64,000 nt of DNA from Putridiphycobacter roseus. GTDB taxonomy: Bacteria; Bacteroidota; Bacteroidia; Flavobacteriales_D; Crocinitomicaceae. The notes under the pieces are model-generated. The model saw only the letters and a list, made by a program, of their open reading frames with translations, made no database searches and had not been told where the DNA came from. The translations under genes and the position numbers were made by a program. Where the stretch lies: positions 124,001 to 188,000 of the forward strand of contig NZ_QKSB01000003.1 in assembly GCF_003234935.1 (NCBI RefSeq), in the 5' to 3' direction. Each line of letters starts with the position of its first letter. The stretch's first letter is position 1. Shown piece by piece: positions 62,927 through 64,000 of this stretch.

Positions 62927-63493
62927 TCAACTCAAAGCCTTAAATCGAAAACAAGTTTTTTCATGGTCGTTCACCATACCAACTGCCTGCATATAGGCAT
63001 ACATAATGGTGCTACCAACAAACTTAAAACCCCGTTTTTTTAAGTCCTTACTCATTGCTTCCGATTCCGGTGAAGTTACTGCTAGATCACTAAAAGATTG
63101 GCTATTATTTTGTATTACTTGATGATTTACAAAGCGCCAAATATATTGATCAAAAGAACCAAATTCTTCTTGCACTTTTTTAAAAGCAATAGCATTCGTT
63201 TGGGTCGATTTAATTTTCAGTTTATTCCTTACAATTTCAGGGTTAGTTGCCAACTCATCTAGGTAAGCTGGAGAATACCCAATAATACGGTCCAAATCAA
63301 AATGATGAAAAGCTTTACGATAACCCTCTCTTTTATTTAAAATGGTAGACCAAGACAATCCAGCTTGTGCTCCTTCTAAGATTAACATTTCAAAAAGCTT
63401 TTGGTCATCATGTACCGGCACCCCCCACTCTTGATCATGGTACAACCTTTCTTTTTCCGTTTTAACAGACCATTGGCAGCGCACTTTTTCCAT
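62927..63493 (-). CDS. tag: DNA-3-methyladenine glycosylase I
   Basis: A 188-residue Tag-family glycosylase. It shows RCQWSVKTEKERLYHDQEWG with the first zinc ligands, ILEGAQAGLSWSTILNKREG, and the C-terminal NDHEKTCFRF with the other zinc ligands (H and C). It excises 3-methyladenine from alkylated DNA. It starts 6 bp after the stop of the thioredoxin-like gene. Confidence 0.95.
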   Translation of the reverse strand: MEKVRCQWSVKTEKERLYHDQEWGVPVHDDQKLFEMLILEGAQAGLSWSTILNKREGYRKAFHHFDLDRIIGYSPAYLDELATNPEIVRNKLKIKSTQTNAIAFKKVQEEFGSFDQYIWRFVNHQVIQNNSQSFSDLAVTSPESEAMSKDLKKRGFKFVGSTIMYAYMQAVGMVNDHEKTCFRFKALS

Positions 63494-63499
63494 TCAATT

Positions 63500-64000
63500 T
63501 TATTTGACGTAAGTTTTTAATTCTTTTAAAAAAGCAACTGGTTCTTTGTAGCCCATTATTTTACCTTTCTTCGCCTCTTTTTTATCTAAAATTACGAAAG
63601 AAGGAAAACTCATCTGGTTCCCCAACAAGCTAACGGAAAGTGTATTGTACCCTGCTCTAGCATTGTATTGTTTGTACTCATAAAGATTACCATTATAGGC
63701 AATTGGTTCTTTAGATTCTGCATCCATTTTAACCGCATAAAAATGCGTATTCATATACGCCATTACTTCTGGATTTAAAAAAGTAGAAGCATCCATTTTT
63801 TTACACCAACCACACCATTCCGTGTATATATCAATAAAAATATACTTTGGCTCTTTTTTATTTCTTTCTATGGCCGTTTCAAAATCCAACCATTCAATCG
63901 TGACTGGTCGAGGCGCTTGTGTAATCACGTTTTGCGTAGCTACTTCTGTTTTAGGTTTTGCATCTGCTTTTGAAGTTGTTTCACTGGTTCCTTTTGAAGC
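63500..64000 (-). CDS. Thioredoxin-like protein (partial, 5' end outside the window)
   Basis: The frame stays open to the window edge through a low-complexity stretch (SETTSKADAKPKTEV), so the gene starts beyond 64000. The thioredoxin-like domain has YTEWCGWCKKMD (C-x-x-C active site), VKMDAE and YNTLSVSLLGNQMSFPSFVI with the cis-proline. It resembles DUF255/thioredoxin_7-type periplasmic disulfide proteins. The GTG at 63928 sits inside the linker and is not a likely start. Confidence 0.85.
   Translation of the reverse strand, partial: ASKGTSETTSKADAKPKTEVATQNVITQAPRPVTIEWLDFETAIERNKKEPKYIFIDIYTEWCGWCKKMDASTFLNPEVMAYMNTHFYAVKMDAESKEPIAYNGNLYEYKQYNARAGYNTLSVSLLGNQMSFPSFVILDKKEAKKGKIMGYKEPVAFLKELKTYVK

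Noticed and set aside
1..64000. CRISPR arrays, rRNA and tRNA genes
   Set aside because: No regularly spaced identical repeats with unique spacers, and no cloverleaf or rRNA-like stretch noticed on either strand; a covariance-model scan could still find a tRNA I missed.

Overview
The window is a piece of an AT-rich chromosome from the phylum Bacteroidota, most likely a marine or freshwater Flavobacteriales. The evidence is direct: a type IX secretion (T9SS) C-terminal sorting domain and two relics of others, DUF6090 and HU/CCDC81-like domains, an rpsP gene with a long acidic tail, Bacteroidota-style promoters (TTG about 17-19 bp before TAnnTTTG), and many short lipoproteins with a lipobox. The genus cannot be fixed from this window. 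I see no rRNA, tRNA, CRISPR array or complete insertion sequence.

Layout. 0.1-6.2 kb holds a giant T9SS-secreted beta-helix protein, a Nudix-winged-helix regulator with a cluster of TTACGCA-like sites upstream, and an orphan membrane histidine kinase. 6.5-11.0 kb is an operon for proton-translocating transhydrogenase (pntAA-pntAB-pntB) followed by an aldehyde/succinate-semialdehyde dehydrogenase, preceded by a textbook promoter beside a perfect 14-bp palindrome. 11-18 kb carries small hypothetical proteins and lipoproteins. 18-23 kb is a scrapyard: an amidohydrolase, a 5'-truncated COG0523 GTPase with a MerC-type protein, and a metallophosphoesterase lie among dispersed repeats, two relics of T9SS sorting domains, an AraC relic and a duplicated fragment of a neighbouring gene.

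22.6-28.9 kb is the most unusual part. About 6 kb lies between two direct repeats. It encodes a 620-residue protein joining an HU-like DNA-binding domain, a cytidine/deoxycytidylate-type deaminase domain and a RecG/Schlafen-type GHKL ATPase with a winged helix. It also has an opposing cluster of four very small genes (including DUF1883 and a zinc ribbon) and an overlapping pair of a sigma-70-like protein and a Panacea/SocA-like protein. I consider it a candidate defence or mobile island; this is inference.

29-39 kb has an ECF sigma factor with a putative membrane partner, two small paralogues around a pseudouridine synthase with matching palindromes upstream, an erythromycin-esterase-like protein with an apparent outer-membrane barrel, pspA, rpsP-rimM and an overlooked 45-residue cysteine-rich gene. 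39.2-50.5 kb is a coherent short-chain fatty acid module: an InsA-like DNA-binding protein, outer-membrane porin, DUF4212 + sodium:solute symporter, a symporter-histidine kinase fusion, a response regulator, and propionyl-CoA and acetyl-CoA synthetases. Together these would sense, take up and activate acetate/propionate and feed acetyl-CoA to the citrate synthase at 54-55 kb. 50.6-64 kb is mostly conserved housekeeping and hypothetical genes: GNAT, a gluzincin-like lipoprotein, cytochrome c/DUF3365, gltA, MOSC, fused 2-oxoacid dehydrogenase E1, a DUF4836-like lipoprotein, pcm, tag, and a thioredoxin-like gene cut by the window edge.
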